From positions 1 to 27,756 of the forward strand of contig JBNGIS010038248.1 of NCBI GenBank assembly GCA_049999725.1: DNA of 27,756 nucleotides. Direction: 5' to 3'. Made by a program: the position numbers and the translations under genes. The stretch comes from Haplomitrium mnioides. Taxonomy: Eukaryota; Marchantiophyta; Haplomitriopsida; Calobryales. Under the pieces are notes generated by a model. That model was not told the DNA's origin, searched no databases, and saw only the letters and a program-made list of their open reading frames with translations. Shown in pieces: positions 1 through 8,858 of the stretch (position 1 is its first letter; every line of letters starts with the position of its first letter).

Positions 1-278
1 ACCTGATTGGTACCTGTGATTCAAAAACAAGTGCTATTCCTACAATTGTAATTTCTGGATCCTAAAGAAACTTTGCTACTCTGAATATAATAAAAATGTT
101 TTTTAACTAAATCCTATAAAAGTCTTTTGGTTGCATTTCTGAGAATCGTCTGTCCTTCTGTTTGGACAGTGTCCATTGTTTGCCAATTCTGCTATTTGCT
201 TGCTTGCTTTCTTCATTTTCCTCGATTTCGTCTTCCTTTGTCTCTCCTTGCGTGCGTCTTTAGCTCCCATCCTGGACC
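1..278. other. No recognisable gene (left flank of element 1)
   Basis: No domain, RNA gene or repeat could be recognised here. A 60-codon minus-strand ORF (103-285) is Lys/Arg-rich and matches nothing known to me. The integrase homology of element 1 stops abruptly at about 285, so the segment to its left is either unrelated flank or a rearranged part of the element. No LTR copy matching 4798-5831 was seen here. Confidence 0.5.
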
Positions 279-602
279 CTAACATGAGCCTCTATCCGTC
301 ACAATCTCCAATGGGCAGCCAAACCTTATGATGATTTGTTCATAAAGAAATCTCCCCACTTCCTCTTCCGTAGCTTTCTTGAGAGGACGAGCCTCAACCC
401 ATTTGCTTAAGTAATCTGTTGCCACCACCACATACAAATTCCCTTGGGGAATTGGAGTCAAATGACCAACAATATCCACTCCCCACTTTTGGAAAGAACC
501 CAAAGGCACAACTAGTTGCAAAGGAGAAGGATAAGTAGACTTCTTTGCAAATGTTTGGCACACATCGCATGTCTTGTAAAACTCCAAACAATCTTTGAAC
601 AT
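279..602 (-). pseudogene. Ty3/gypsy integrase core, truncated
   Basis: Integrase inserts the cDNA copy of the element into the host genome. The segment opens with the Cys pair of the HHCC zinc finger (CDVC, residues 12-15). The RNase H-fold core follows: WGVDIVG supplies the first catalytic Asp (residue 43) and EIVTDRG the second (residue 103). Homology stops right after TDRGS, four codons before a TAG, so the catalytic Glu and the whole C-terminal domain are missing. The frame joins the preceding RNase H segment through a TAG at 613-615, where relatives usually have Trp (TGG to TAG). Inactive remnant. Confidence 0.9.
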
Positions 603-608
603 ACCTCG

Positions 609-1205
609 CTAATGGTATCCTCCATCCAAAATTTTATACGTTGTCACTCTCCTCGCAAAGTGCCCACCACACACTCCATCATAAAACTCATTCATCAATT
701 GTTGACTTACCGCTCTTCGAAGAAGACCATCAAAGCCTTGATGAAACAAAGTATTTTCAACCAAAGAATAAGGTTGACACTTACGAGCAAAGGCAGCCTT
801 GTTGCATTGCTTCATTCCCTCCAGATATCTTCTTTCCAACATGTAGTTGTAAATATCATTGTACTCCTCATGTAGAACACTCATGTTGAAGATGTTCTCA
901 TCCAAAAATTCCTCCTCAACCGCTCCATGACCACTCTCATCATAAGCTCGTGATAACATATCAGCGTTCAAATGCTTCCTTCCCAGTCGATCTTCAATAC
1001 TATAGTCAAATTCAGCCAACAAAAGCTTCCATCTAGCGATTCTTCCCTCAACATTAGGCTTATTGAAAATATATTTCAAAGCCTTGTGGTTAGTTACAAT
1101 CGTAAATTGTCCACCCAACAAATAATGAGGAAACTTTTTTATGCTTAAAATCACACCCAAACCTTCCATTTCTATTACTGAATAGTTCTTCTTGGCCTTT
1201 ACCAT
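609..1205 (-). pseudogene. Ty3/gypsy RNase H and integrase zinc-finger part
   Basis: This continues the pol frame after a TGA at 1209-1211, which sits where relatives have the Arg of an ASRQ motif (CGA to TGA). Residues 7-90 are RNase H, which degrades the RNA strand during reverse transcription: NYSVIEMEGLG holds the catalytic Glu, HYLLGG and GRIARW are family signatures, and NADMLSR holds the last Asp. The TDHxAL box reads TNHKAL, so a catalytic Asp is now Asn (N39, codon 1091-1089). Residues 165-198 start the integrase zinc finger (GVCGGHFA); the position expected to be the first His is Tyr (Y175). Ends at the TAG at 613-615. Confidence 0.9.
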
Positions 1206-1208
1206 TTG

Positions 1209-2249
1209 TCAACTTGCAAAGGCTATTGGATGATCATGTCCCCTCTTCTCCTTTTGACTTAAAGTGCATCCAAGAGCCACATTCAAAGCATCTGTAAATA
1301 AGAGAAATGGCTTACTCCAATTTGGTTTGACCAATACCAGCGCCTTTGTCATCGCTTTCTTCAAACACTCAAATGATGCTTTGGCACTTTCATCATTAAA
1401 TATCAACGAGTACTCCACTGTGTTCTTCAAGTAGTGGTTCAATGCCATTGCTTTTGCCGAGAAATCAAAAATAAAGCGACAATAGTAGCCTACCATTCCC
1501 AAGAAAGAGCGCAACTTTGTCACATTGATTGGAAAAGGAAGGGCTTGAATCTTGAGTACCTTTTCAGGGTCCACACCCACCCCATCTTTTGAAATGATAT
1601 ACCTTAGTAACACTCTTTGTCGGCAGCCAAATATGCATTTTTTTGGATTTAAAGACGCTTTCGCCGAATCCAAGCGTTGAAGAATTTTCTCCAAGTGGTT
1701 AAAATGATCCTTCTTACTCCCATATACAAAAAAATTGTTGATGAAGTCCCTCACAAACTTCCCCAAGAAAGGCTCAAAGATTTTGTTCATAAATCTTTGA
1801 AAGGTTGCCGGTGCATTGCATAATCCAAAAGGCATGACTCGAAAAGCAAAAGTACCCCAAAGACTAGTGAATGTTGTCAATCGTTGATGTTTCAATGCAA
1901 TTGGAATTTGATTGCACCCACTATATCCATCTCCAAAGGAACACCACTCATGACTAGCAACTTCTTCAAGAATCTCATCAATGAATGGAAGTGGATAATA
2001 ATCTTTCTTCGTAACTGCATTCAACTTCTTGTAGTCCACACACACTTGAAGCTTACCATTTTTCTTCTTGACCACCATGATGGGAAAAACCCATTCTGAA
2101 TTTTTGGCCTCGTAGATAAACCTCGCCTCCTTCATTTTATCGATCTCTGCTTTGACAAACTCCCCAATTGAAGGATTCATCCGCCTTTGCTTTTGTCGAA
2201 CCGCTTTGGTTGAACTTTCCAAGTCAATTTGATGTTCTTCAAGTGTCAC
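1209..2249 (-). pseudogene. Ty3/gypsy reverse transcriptase (dead active site)
   Basis: Reverse transcriptase copies element RNA into cDNA. The 346 residues hold the fingers (VVKKKNGKLQVCVDYKKLN, about 59-77), the first palm Asp (FGDGYSGCNQIPI, D107) and VMPFGLCNAPATFQRFM (about 138-154). The thumb/connection is seen at LRSFLGMVGYYCRFI (246-260), and LLFTDALNVALG (D320) starts RNase H. The box normally reading YxDD/FxDD is FINNFFVYG: both catalytic Asp are Asn (residues 171-172, codons 1739-1734), which removes polymerase activity. Upstream the same frame continues through 2367 into protease. The Met at 2249 is internal to the polyprotein and probably not a real start. Confidence 0.95.
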
Positions 2250-2366
2250 CCTCTTTAAATCTTCATATCCAAAAGCAAAAACATGGATGTACTTACGAAA
2301 AAGTTCTTCAAGCTTCCCTCTTTCTTCACTTGAAACTTCCTCTTCGTAGCGTAGTGTTGCAATACG

Positions 2367-3266
2367 TCATTCCACTTCTTCCGTCGCTAATGTATGTTTT
2401 TGAACTCGAGCTTCTTCTTCGATTGCCCTTGGTATAATCTCAATAGCACACATTTTTGGTGAATCTCGTTCTTCCTCCGATGAGTCTTCCATATTGGTGT
2501 CCACCTCAGAAATATCACTCTCATATTCTTCATCATCAGATATATACTCGGTGGTCTCTTTTTCCGAGTCACTCGTTTCTTCACCACCACCATCCACAGG
2601 TACTCTCACTCGATGAGTCCTTGGCCCAATGGTGATGTGATTCTTGTGCCAATTGTTTGTGGTCCTTACTCCTCGCAACCACGGCCTTCTTAACAACATG
2701 TCATAGCTTGACTCTTTCAAAACTTGAAAGGAGAGAGATATAGAAATGCCCATTACTGTAGTTGGCACTTTCTCAATTACTCCAAGTGGGCGCACTCTTG
2801 ACTTGTTGGCCATGCCCACTGTAAACCCTGAAGGCATCGTGAGTTTCAAACCCAACTTCTTCATCAAATCTTCCGACATGGCATTGAACGCCGATCCTCC
2901 ATCTAATAACACTTTGGGAACGACCTACCCTTTACATATGACATCAATTTTTGGGGCCCTGGCACATACCTCCATATCCATGGCACTTACATAGCAATTG
3001 TTGGTTGAAAGTTTCTTTTTCCTTGGAAGTCGTTTGGTGCTCAAACCTCCACGTAACTTCCTTCGCAATGATAGATTCATTGCCCCCAATTGTCCCATTG
3101 TGATATTGGCTTGTAAGTTCCCAATATCTTCCACAACATTGTACTTCTTTTGATGTTTTGAAATTGAAAAGTCCTCTATCCCCAATCGCCTTCTTGGTTT
3201 ACTTGGCTTCTTGGTCATGTCCACATCGTGGTGCTTTTCTTGACTTGGTGATGGTTCCAATCCCAT
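2367..3266 (-). pseudogene. Ty3/gypsy aspartic protease region
   Basis: Retropepsin-like protease that would cut the Gag-Pol polyprotein. One frame from 3266, interrupted by a TAG at 2925-2927. The upstream part contains LQANITMGQL, a segment seen before the protease in plant Ty3 elements. The active site is LLDGGSAFNAM (catalytic Asp codon 2903-2901), followed by LGLKLTMPSG and SYDMLLRRPWLR, which match the protease body and its C-terminal strand. A Glu/Asp/Ser-rich tail follows (about 2590-2400), then TGA at 2367. The same frame leads on to RT. The DGGS active site is intact, unlike RT and RNase H. Confidence 0.85.
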
Positions 3267-3399
3267 AGTCTCCTCTACTACTTGAGCTCACTTCCTTTTA
3301 TGGGCCAACATGTCCACTCCTCGATTGCTTGAACTCCCTTCCACCTCACCATGGGAAACATTTTCAATGTCGATTGAGGCGACGACCCTCTCTTGAGCT

Positions 3400-3505
3400 T
3401 GATGACCACCTCCTTGTCCACCATTTCCATTTGAACCATTCCCTCGATTTGGCCAATTTCGGATGAAGTGCGCTCCTCTATATCCAGAACATGTGACGTT
3501 TTCTA
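3400..3505 (-). pseudogene. Degenerate gag zinc knuckle, start of the pol frame
   Basis: On the minus strand around 3491-3450, in the pol frame, CSGYRGAHFIRNW is followed by PNRGNGSNGNGGQGGG. The GAHFIRN core and the downstream Gly/Asn/Arg-rich stretch match the CCHC knuckle and linker of Ty3 Gag nucleocapsid. One zinc Cys appears replaced or deleted and the last is Trp, so zinc binding is probably lost. The frame shares a register with protease (3491 and 3266 are in phase) and differs from the main gag frame, so a frameshift lies between about 3572 and 3505. Confidence 0.6.
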
Positions 3506-3571
3506 TGTTTCCTTGTCACATTGGCCCCCTCCATTAGGCCTAGGTCGATTCTCAGGCCTTCTCTCTAAAGC

Positions 3572-4306
3572 CTACACAAGATTCAAACTCAACTTTTCGA
3601 GGCGCTTGGTCAATGTTAACACCTCATTCATGGGCGGATTTGGAGTTTGTGGCAAAGGAGCCACTACCACCGTTGTGGGTTGTGCAATTGTCGGTACCGC
3701 AACAATCTTCTCCTCTTGTTCATCCTCCAAACTCTCTTCCATCCTTAAGGCAATTCTCAAAGACTCTGCTCAGGTAGTTGGCTTCTCGTATTTTACCTTT
3801 GCTCGAATTTCAAGTTTCAACCCCGAAATAAAGTGTTTTGCCAACATTGCCGTAATTCCCACTATAAGAGATTTCACATCCTCACCACTCTTTCTCAACA
3901 CATTTTGAAATTGAGTCTCTAAATGATCTACTCTCTCAGCATACGTACATACTTTTTCACCTTCTCCTTGTTTCAAGTGTGTTACCTCTTGAAGAAGTTT
4001 TTCATAGCTTGTCGTTGGGAGAAGTTCTTCCACCAAAGATTTTGTCAAGCTTGCCCATGATTCAACAATTTCTCCTTGTTGCTCTTTGTACTATTTAAGA
4101 GCCTCATATTCAAGAAATTCGAGCAACAACGCCAACCAATCATCCGATCGCTTCTCTCCCTTGTCGATGCAAGCACGCTTGAAATCGCGTAGATAGTCCT
4201 CCACATTTTCATCTTCTTTCCCGTAGAAGATCGTAATCTTGCCATTTTGATTGGATGGCTTGGTGTTGTTTCTTGATCGCTTTCTCCTTCCGACCACATC
4301 TACCAC
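3572..4306 (-). pseudogene. Ty3/gypsy Gag (capsid), with two stops
   Basis: Gag forms the virus-like particle that packages element RNA. One frame from an ATG at 4306, broken by TAG (4091-4093) and TGA (3770-3772). The capsid-type segment has ITIFYGKEDENVEDYLRDF followed by WLALLLEFLEYEAL, then TSYEKLLQEVTHLKQGEGE and VCTYAERVDHLETQF, the retrotransposon-gag pattern. A Pro/Thr/Val-rich linker and a short basic helix (LTKRLEKLSLNLV) end it before the knuckle. It starts about 470 nt downstream of the primer binding site. The ATG is chosen because no better upstream start is seen; it could lie further upstream. Confidence 0.85.
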
Positions 4307-4477
4307 AACACAAAAATGTGCACCTCACATATAGCTTGGATTAGAATCAAAAAAAAAAAAGGATTTGGATCCGCCAAAATTTGCTCCATTCGTTCTACTC
4401 CAAATTGTTCCACCAATCTTTGACGCATATGTATTTTAGCCACAATAAACACTCATACGACAACAGTCATTTCTTAA

Positions 4478-4726
4478 TCATTCATTGAGACCGTTGAGAA
4501 CTTTGATGAAATGCTCTAAGGTCCAAACCCATTCCGTTGGAGTGTACAATCGTCGATACAATGGTGTTGCAAAATAAGCAAAATCACTTATCAAAAACAA
4601 ATAATTGCTCACTAAATTGATGAATCTCTTCAACTCGATGTTGTTGCATGGTGGTGGTGAGCTATCGATCCTCCTTAAAATTTCACAAATTCTTGGCCAC
4701 TTTCCCGTCACGTCCTCGTTTGACAT
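4478..4726 (-). pseudogene. RT thumb/connection-like fragment in the leader of element 1
   Basis: An 82-codon ORF between the primer binding site and gag. Residues about 31-78 (ELKRFINLVSNYLF, ISDFAYFATPLYRRL, EWVWTLEH) match the pattern of the Ty3 RT thumb-to-RNase H connection: the LRSFLGLVxYYxxFIxxFA, APL and FxWT words seen in such proteins. It is not the RT of element 1, whose own copy lies at about 1515-1380 and differs. It is probably a fragment of another retrotransposon carried in the leader. A chance resemblance is possible because only about 45 residues align. Confidence 0.5.
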
Positions 4727-4774
4727 TCAACACGATGAAGCCCAATCGCCACCTTCTTTCTCTCTCATTAATGA

Positions 4775-4792
4775 GGTCCCGGCAACGGAACC
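4775..4792 (-). other. Primer binding site of element 1
   Basis: The minus strand reads TGGTTCCGTTGCCGGGAC, starting 5 nt inside the LTR end. It begins with TGG, the complement of a tRNA CCA tail, and resembles the TGGCGCCGTTGCCGGG site common in plant Tat/Athila-type elements, with TT instead of CG after TGG. The TTTT spacer between LTR and TGG is also typical of that group. Which tRNA it pairs with cannot be decided from the window. Confidence 0.75.
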
Positions 4793-4797
4793 AAAAA

Positions 4798-5831
4798 TGT
4801 GAAGCTAGAGGCTTCGCCAGTTTCTCCTCATGTGACTTTGATGTTGAGTGCACACTGAATGTGAGAGGTGGGTTGAAGTGTGGCTGCAATCATCAATACA
4901 CAACAAAATCTACAAAGGAAGAATACTCAATACAAAAATATTGTGGAAATCCTCACTCTTTACTCCAAATGCTCTCACAAAAAACACTCTTGCTCTCACC
5001 CTTCGAACTCTCAACACACTCGTCACTATATGAAAGACTACTCATGAAGTGCTTGCCTTCTAATGAGTCTTCAAAGTAGCTCCTCCAAGAGCTCCTCCAA
5101 GCGCTTCTCCAAAGTTCTCTCACAACTATGAAATCTAAAATCTCCAAATGAAAACCAAGTTCCAACTCAAGCTCCTCTCCTCTCTCCTCCTCCTCCTCTT
5201 TATATACTAGTCTAGATAGTTATTAGGAGTAAAACTAAACATTCTATCACCCTAGGTAAAGAATCTATGGTGATTATCTCTCTAATTATTAATTCCTACA
5301 AGTGCTCCTCAAGTATCTCCACCTTTTGTTTTCTTCTTCAAGAAGAAGCTTCTCATTTGGAGCTTCTCTTGTCAAAGAATCCCAACAATTGGTCCAAGAC
5401 TTTTCTACCTTGTATTTGTCCCTACAAACAATTCCTAATATGATACTTTGAGATTCTCTCAAAGAATAAGTCAAAGAACAAATTGACTTTTCTTGACTTT
5501 TCTCCTCTTTAGTCTATTCTAGAAGAATCTCTATAAAGTCATTAATACTAAGTCAATTTGCTTGTACTATACCTTGTTGGAAAGCTTGTCAAGTAAGCTT
5601 TCTACCTATATAATAATATTTGTATTTTCTAATTTGTAGATACTCTCTATTTTGACTTTTCTGCAGCTCCATTTTGTAACTTTGACCAGTTATAACTTTT
5701 GGTTTACAAGAGCCTTTTCACTTCTGTAAATTTGTACTAATTACTTAAGAAATATTATATCTCTCTATAAAATATCAGCTTCTAAACATTTCTAATAAGA
5801 GCACAATTTACTCTGTACTCAATTCTACACA
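4798..5831 (-). repeat. 5' LTR of element 1
   Basis: On the minus strand this starts TGTGTAGAATTG (5831) and ends CTAGCTTCACA (4798), giving TG...CA ends whose terminal 7 bases pair in 6 of 7 positions. It lies directly next to the primer binding site. A TATA box (5198-5206) divides a roughly 625-bp U3 from R/U5. The length (about 1,034 bp) suits plant Ty3 LTRs. The inner end is well supported by the primer site; the outer end rests on the inverted TGTG/CACA and the change to unrelated sequence. The second LTR is not in the window. Confidence 0.7.
5198..5206 (-). promoter_or_regulatory. TATA box of the LTR promoter
   Basis: The minus strand reads TAGTATATAAAGAGG, a strong plant TATA box. It is followed by a long GAG/GGA purine-rich stretch that would start the transcript about 30 nt downstream. 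It lies inside the LTR in the orientation of gag-pol. Confidence 0.65.
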
Positions 5832-5984
5832 TATTGAAGAAAACTGATCAAATCTAAGTTTCTCATAATAACTTCTAAGTCTTCTCCATACTTCATCAGA
5901 ATGCATCCCATTCTATGACAGGGGTTTAAGCACATTAAAATCTTCACAAAACCATCCCATGCCTTCACAATACCTAAGCCTTTC

Positions 5985-6892
5985 AAACACCACCTGCAGA
6001 TGCCTCCGGTGCTTGTCCACATATGCCAAATAAACCAGAATATCGTTGATATAGCACTTGACAAAGTCCAAACCTACAAGAACTATTTCCATCACCCTTT
6101 GGAATTCAGTGGGTGTGTTCTTCAACCCAAATGGTAAGAACAACCACTAAAATAGTTGATCATTGTCGTGTGCATCAATACCCCAAAACGTTGTTTTGAC
6201 CTTATCCTCTTGCCTTAATGGCAGCTGATGACACTCTACCCTCAAATCCAACAAGCTAAAGACCTTAGCATGCCCAAATGCATCAAAGATCTCCTCAAAG
6301 CATACATGTTAGACTTGGTCTGCCAATTGATGGGACAATAATCACCACACATCCTCCTATCGGTCTAGTTCCCATGCACATCCTTCTTGGAAGGCATCAT
6401 GGTGGTAGATGCATATTCTCCAAATGATATCTCCACCAATCTAGCCTCCAACAAATCTTGTGTCTTGGTCTGAATCAACCCTCTCTCCACCACACTATAA
6501 CGGTATGGGCGTAAAAAAATAGTTGCATCACTAGCCAACTCAATCTAGATGCCTGGTCCTTTCAAGGTCCTCAGATCCTTCATGTCAAAAGCAAAACAAT
6601 GTGAATACCCACGCAAGAACTGATGTACCTCTGCACTTTGACCTCTTGTCAACTGCGGTCCAACTAGTGGCACCCATTTTTCTATAAGAGTTAATTGTTC
6701 TTCTTGCTTCACATCTGGCTTTGCTGAAATTTGACTGGCTGAAATGTCATGTGGTGGAGTCAGACTTGAATCGTGATCCGTTGAGTTGTCACTCTCTTGG
6801 GCTGAAATCTGATCGTAAAAAAAATGACTTGCTGCAACTTCCAATGTGTGGATCAGCCCTGACATAGCCTCCCTTGTGCCTGATACTAGCAA
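5985..6892 (-). pseudogene. RT of element 2 (fingers and palm), dead active site
   Basis: The N-terminal part (6892-6545) ends with VHQFLRGYSHCFAFDMKDL, the segment just before RT in this family. After a TAG at 6545 the frame continues with FLRPYRYSVVERGL, EYASTTMMPSKKDVHGN and RRMCGDYCPIN: the fingers, with the CGDYxPIN motif. A frameshift near 6310 leads to KVFSLLDLRVECHQLPL (first palm Asp), DKVKTTFWGID and FLPFGLKNTPTEFQRVM. The catalytic box is YINDILVY: the first Asp of YxDD is Asn (codon 6047-6045). Homology stops after VVFERLR at about 5985, where the basic thumb (KLHPxKC) is expected; a breakpoint lies there. Confidence 0.9.
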
Positions 6893-6969
6893 TAGCCTTG
6901 ACTGTCTCAGAAGGATGCATGCTGACTTTCGGTGAGTTGGTCATCCTAGAAGATCACATCTTGCACTAT

Positions 6970-7920
6970 TTAGCTACCCCCAAAACTCACAATGCATGTA
7001 AGACAATTCAAATCCATGGCTTGCTCCAACACATGGCGTTGCTCAATCTCAATGATAGATGCAATAACAGTGGTACTAGTAGAGAACCCCATTGCTCTCT
7101 CTCTCTCATTTGCATTGAGTTCCACCAGCTTCTGCAAGGTTGCATCCCAAATAAGACCAGAGCCTCTTGCCTGGAATGCATAAGACGCAAGATGACTCAC
7201 CAGTGTGGGCAATGCTCCACAAGGTTGACCTACCGCATTGACTAACGCCAATGGTGGGCGGTCAGCATAAAGTACCCTATGAGCGTGACATCCCACATCC
7301 AAAATATCATCCACAATGGCACTTAGTGATCTCATAATCCTGTTACAAGCCCTCTTCAACACCTTAGTAGGCAACAAGTTCGTCCACCACAGTCGTGGCC
7401 GGTGTGCTTGTGATCCTACTTGTGCATCATCCAACAACATGGTATGCCCAATCCAAGAACGCACTTGATAAACACTCTCTACAATGCATTGGCAACTATC
7501 TCCCAGTATAGGGACATTCAGACTCTAAGATATACGCAAGAAGTGGTACCTGATGGAGTTGGAGATGGCGTAGAATCCTCAACATCTTCCAAAAAATTTT
7601 GAGCGAGGGTCTTGCAACCCTTGGCCCAAACCAGCCTTCGATTGGCCCTAACATGGCCATCAAGCAATCAACAAATCAACAAGCCCCACTCTAGCTAAGT
7701 GGTATGTTTCCAACAATAAGATATTGGCCGACAATGCATGCAGATAACCTCGCATTGCACTAACTGAAAGCAATTGTGGAAACCGCTCAACCATCAGCGC
7801 CACATGCCTCAATGAGATTGTGCGGGCGATCTCACTCTTCTCCACATAAAAATACCATCGAATTGGAATCATTGCTTGGAACACACCATCCAACCATGTA
7901 TTGATGCCTCCAAACAGCTC
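6970..7920 (-). pseudogene. C5 cytosine DNA methyltransferase-like domain inside element 2
   Basis: C5 methyltransferases put a methyl group on cytosine using SAM. The motifs lie in canonical order. Motif I: ELFGGI (7920-7903, right after a TAG). Motif II region: RRWYFYV-like, here IRWYFYVEKSEIART. Motif IV: VDLLIA, stop, WPC, stop, GQSKAGLGQGLQDPRS, with the catalytic Cys codon kept at 7653-7651 and two stops (7660, 7648) around it. Motif VI: NVP at 7519-7511, knocked out of frame from its preceding Glu by 4 inserted bases. Motif VIII: HRPRLWWTNL. Motif IX-like: NERERAMGF. Motif X-like: LEQAMDLN. About 315 residues, so a bare catalytic domain with no targeting domain. It lies between protease and RT in the same orientation, so it belongs to the element. 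Non-functional copy. Confidence 0.85.
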
Positions 7921-8253
7921 CTACAAACAAATACCATCATCAAAATACTGCCATGAAATTGGCATAGTATCTAATGGTGAAAGATCTATAGGTCCAGGTG
8001 TGATAGAACCATCCAGTGCAAGATATAGCGCAAATGCATCTTGCCAAGCATCCTCAACTAGCTTGAATGTCTGTAACTGCCACAACCTCTCCTTACTTCC
8101 ACTCACATGAGTTACCTCACCTGACGACGATGATGCTGGCCTTGTAACCTCTGAATATGCCTCATCAATAGAAGGAATATCGATTGCATGTGCATTCCCC
8201 TCCAACAAGTTAGAGTAGTCGTTGATAACCCTACAAAATGCTGATAACACCAT
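7921..8253 (-). pseudogene. Linker ORF between protease and methyltransferase, element 2
   Basis: A 110-codon segment of the element 2 polyprotein, in frame with the methyltransferase motif I across a single TAG (7921-7923). It holds a Ser-rich stretch (RPASSSSGEVTHVSGS, about residues 38-53) and an aromatic/acidic end (ISWQYFDDGICL). I recognise no domain. Its place suggests an N-terminal extension or spacer of the methyltransferase module. The ATG at 8253 is probably internal rather than a start. Confidence 0.55.
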
Positions 8254-8369
8254 TGGTTGAGATAGTGGACTCCCAACTAGTCCACTAAATCTGATAGCAA
8301 CATGCTAAATCATGCCTCTTTAGATCACCATCCAAGCCGATAGGACACTGACTCGTCCCAAAAATCAGT

Positions 8370-8858
8370 AGTAGGCCCCATGGGATATAACACTGTACAC
8401 GCCACCAAAACATCATAAGACTCACCCTTGGTAAGTATGGCTCAAGCGGTCACATATGAGCTGAATGTTGGATGATTAGCTTGCACTCTAAGCTTGATCT
8501 CTCCACGTGTGATGTGCTACGTGGGTGAAGGTCCTCCCAATGAAGTCTGGATTGGGAAAGGGTGAATCTCCACATCTTTGGACCTCAATCCCAAACCCTG
8601 CACAACTGACTTGCCTAGCATCAACGATTGTGCACATGTATCCAATAATACTCTAGTATGCATATACACCACATTTGAATGACCAACAAGTTCAAAGATA
8701 CCACTTTGATTGTCAATGGACACCACACTAGGTCTAAATCTTGTCCTCTCAAATGTTGGTCGGGCTGATAACTCAATCAACTGGGCTACATAAGCATGCC
8801 ATGTCTCACCTCCAAACATAAAGACACTTGCATCAGTTGCTCTACTCACATATCTCAC
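8370..8858 (-). pseudogene. Aspartic protease of element 2
   Basis: A retropepsin-like segment: RVLLDTCAQSLMLGKSVVQGLGLR (residues 70-93 of the ORF from 8858), with the catalytic Asp at residue 73. The usual D-S/T-G-A box reads DTCA, the Gly codon having become TGT, which should impair the active site. After a TAG-type stop at 8517 a related frame goes on with GESYDVLVACTVLYPMG, matching the later protease strand (YDVLxG). Two more in-frame stops follow. The N-terminal part (residues 1-60) is linker. It sits between gag and the methyltransferase as expected. Confidence 0.72.

Larger units (their letters stand above)
279..5831 (-). mobile_element. Ty3/gypsy LTR retrotransposon 1, 3'-truncated
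   Basis: The order read on the minus strand is LTR (5831-4798), primer binding site, gag, protease, RT, RNase H, integrase. Integrase after RT/RNase H is the Ty3/gypsy order. From about 3505 down to 279 the pol segments share one reading frame, broken only by stops at 3288, 2925, 2367, 1209 and 613. Gag is in another frame. The element ends inside the integrase core, so integrase C-terminus, polypurine tract and 3' LTR are missing. The RT box ends in FxVYG, as in plant non-chromovirus Tat/Athila-type elements (inference). It cannot be autonomous: RT and RNase H catalytic Asp codons are changed to Asn. Confidence 0.93.

Noticed and set aside
103-285. 60-codon Lys/Arg-rich minus-strand ORF after the integrase break
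   Set aside because: No similarity recognised; it overlaps the integrase end in a different frame, and the length is within chance.
6874-7245. 123-codon plus-strand ORF
   Set aside because: Shadow of the methyltransferase and RT coding on the opposite strand.
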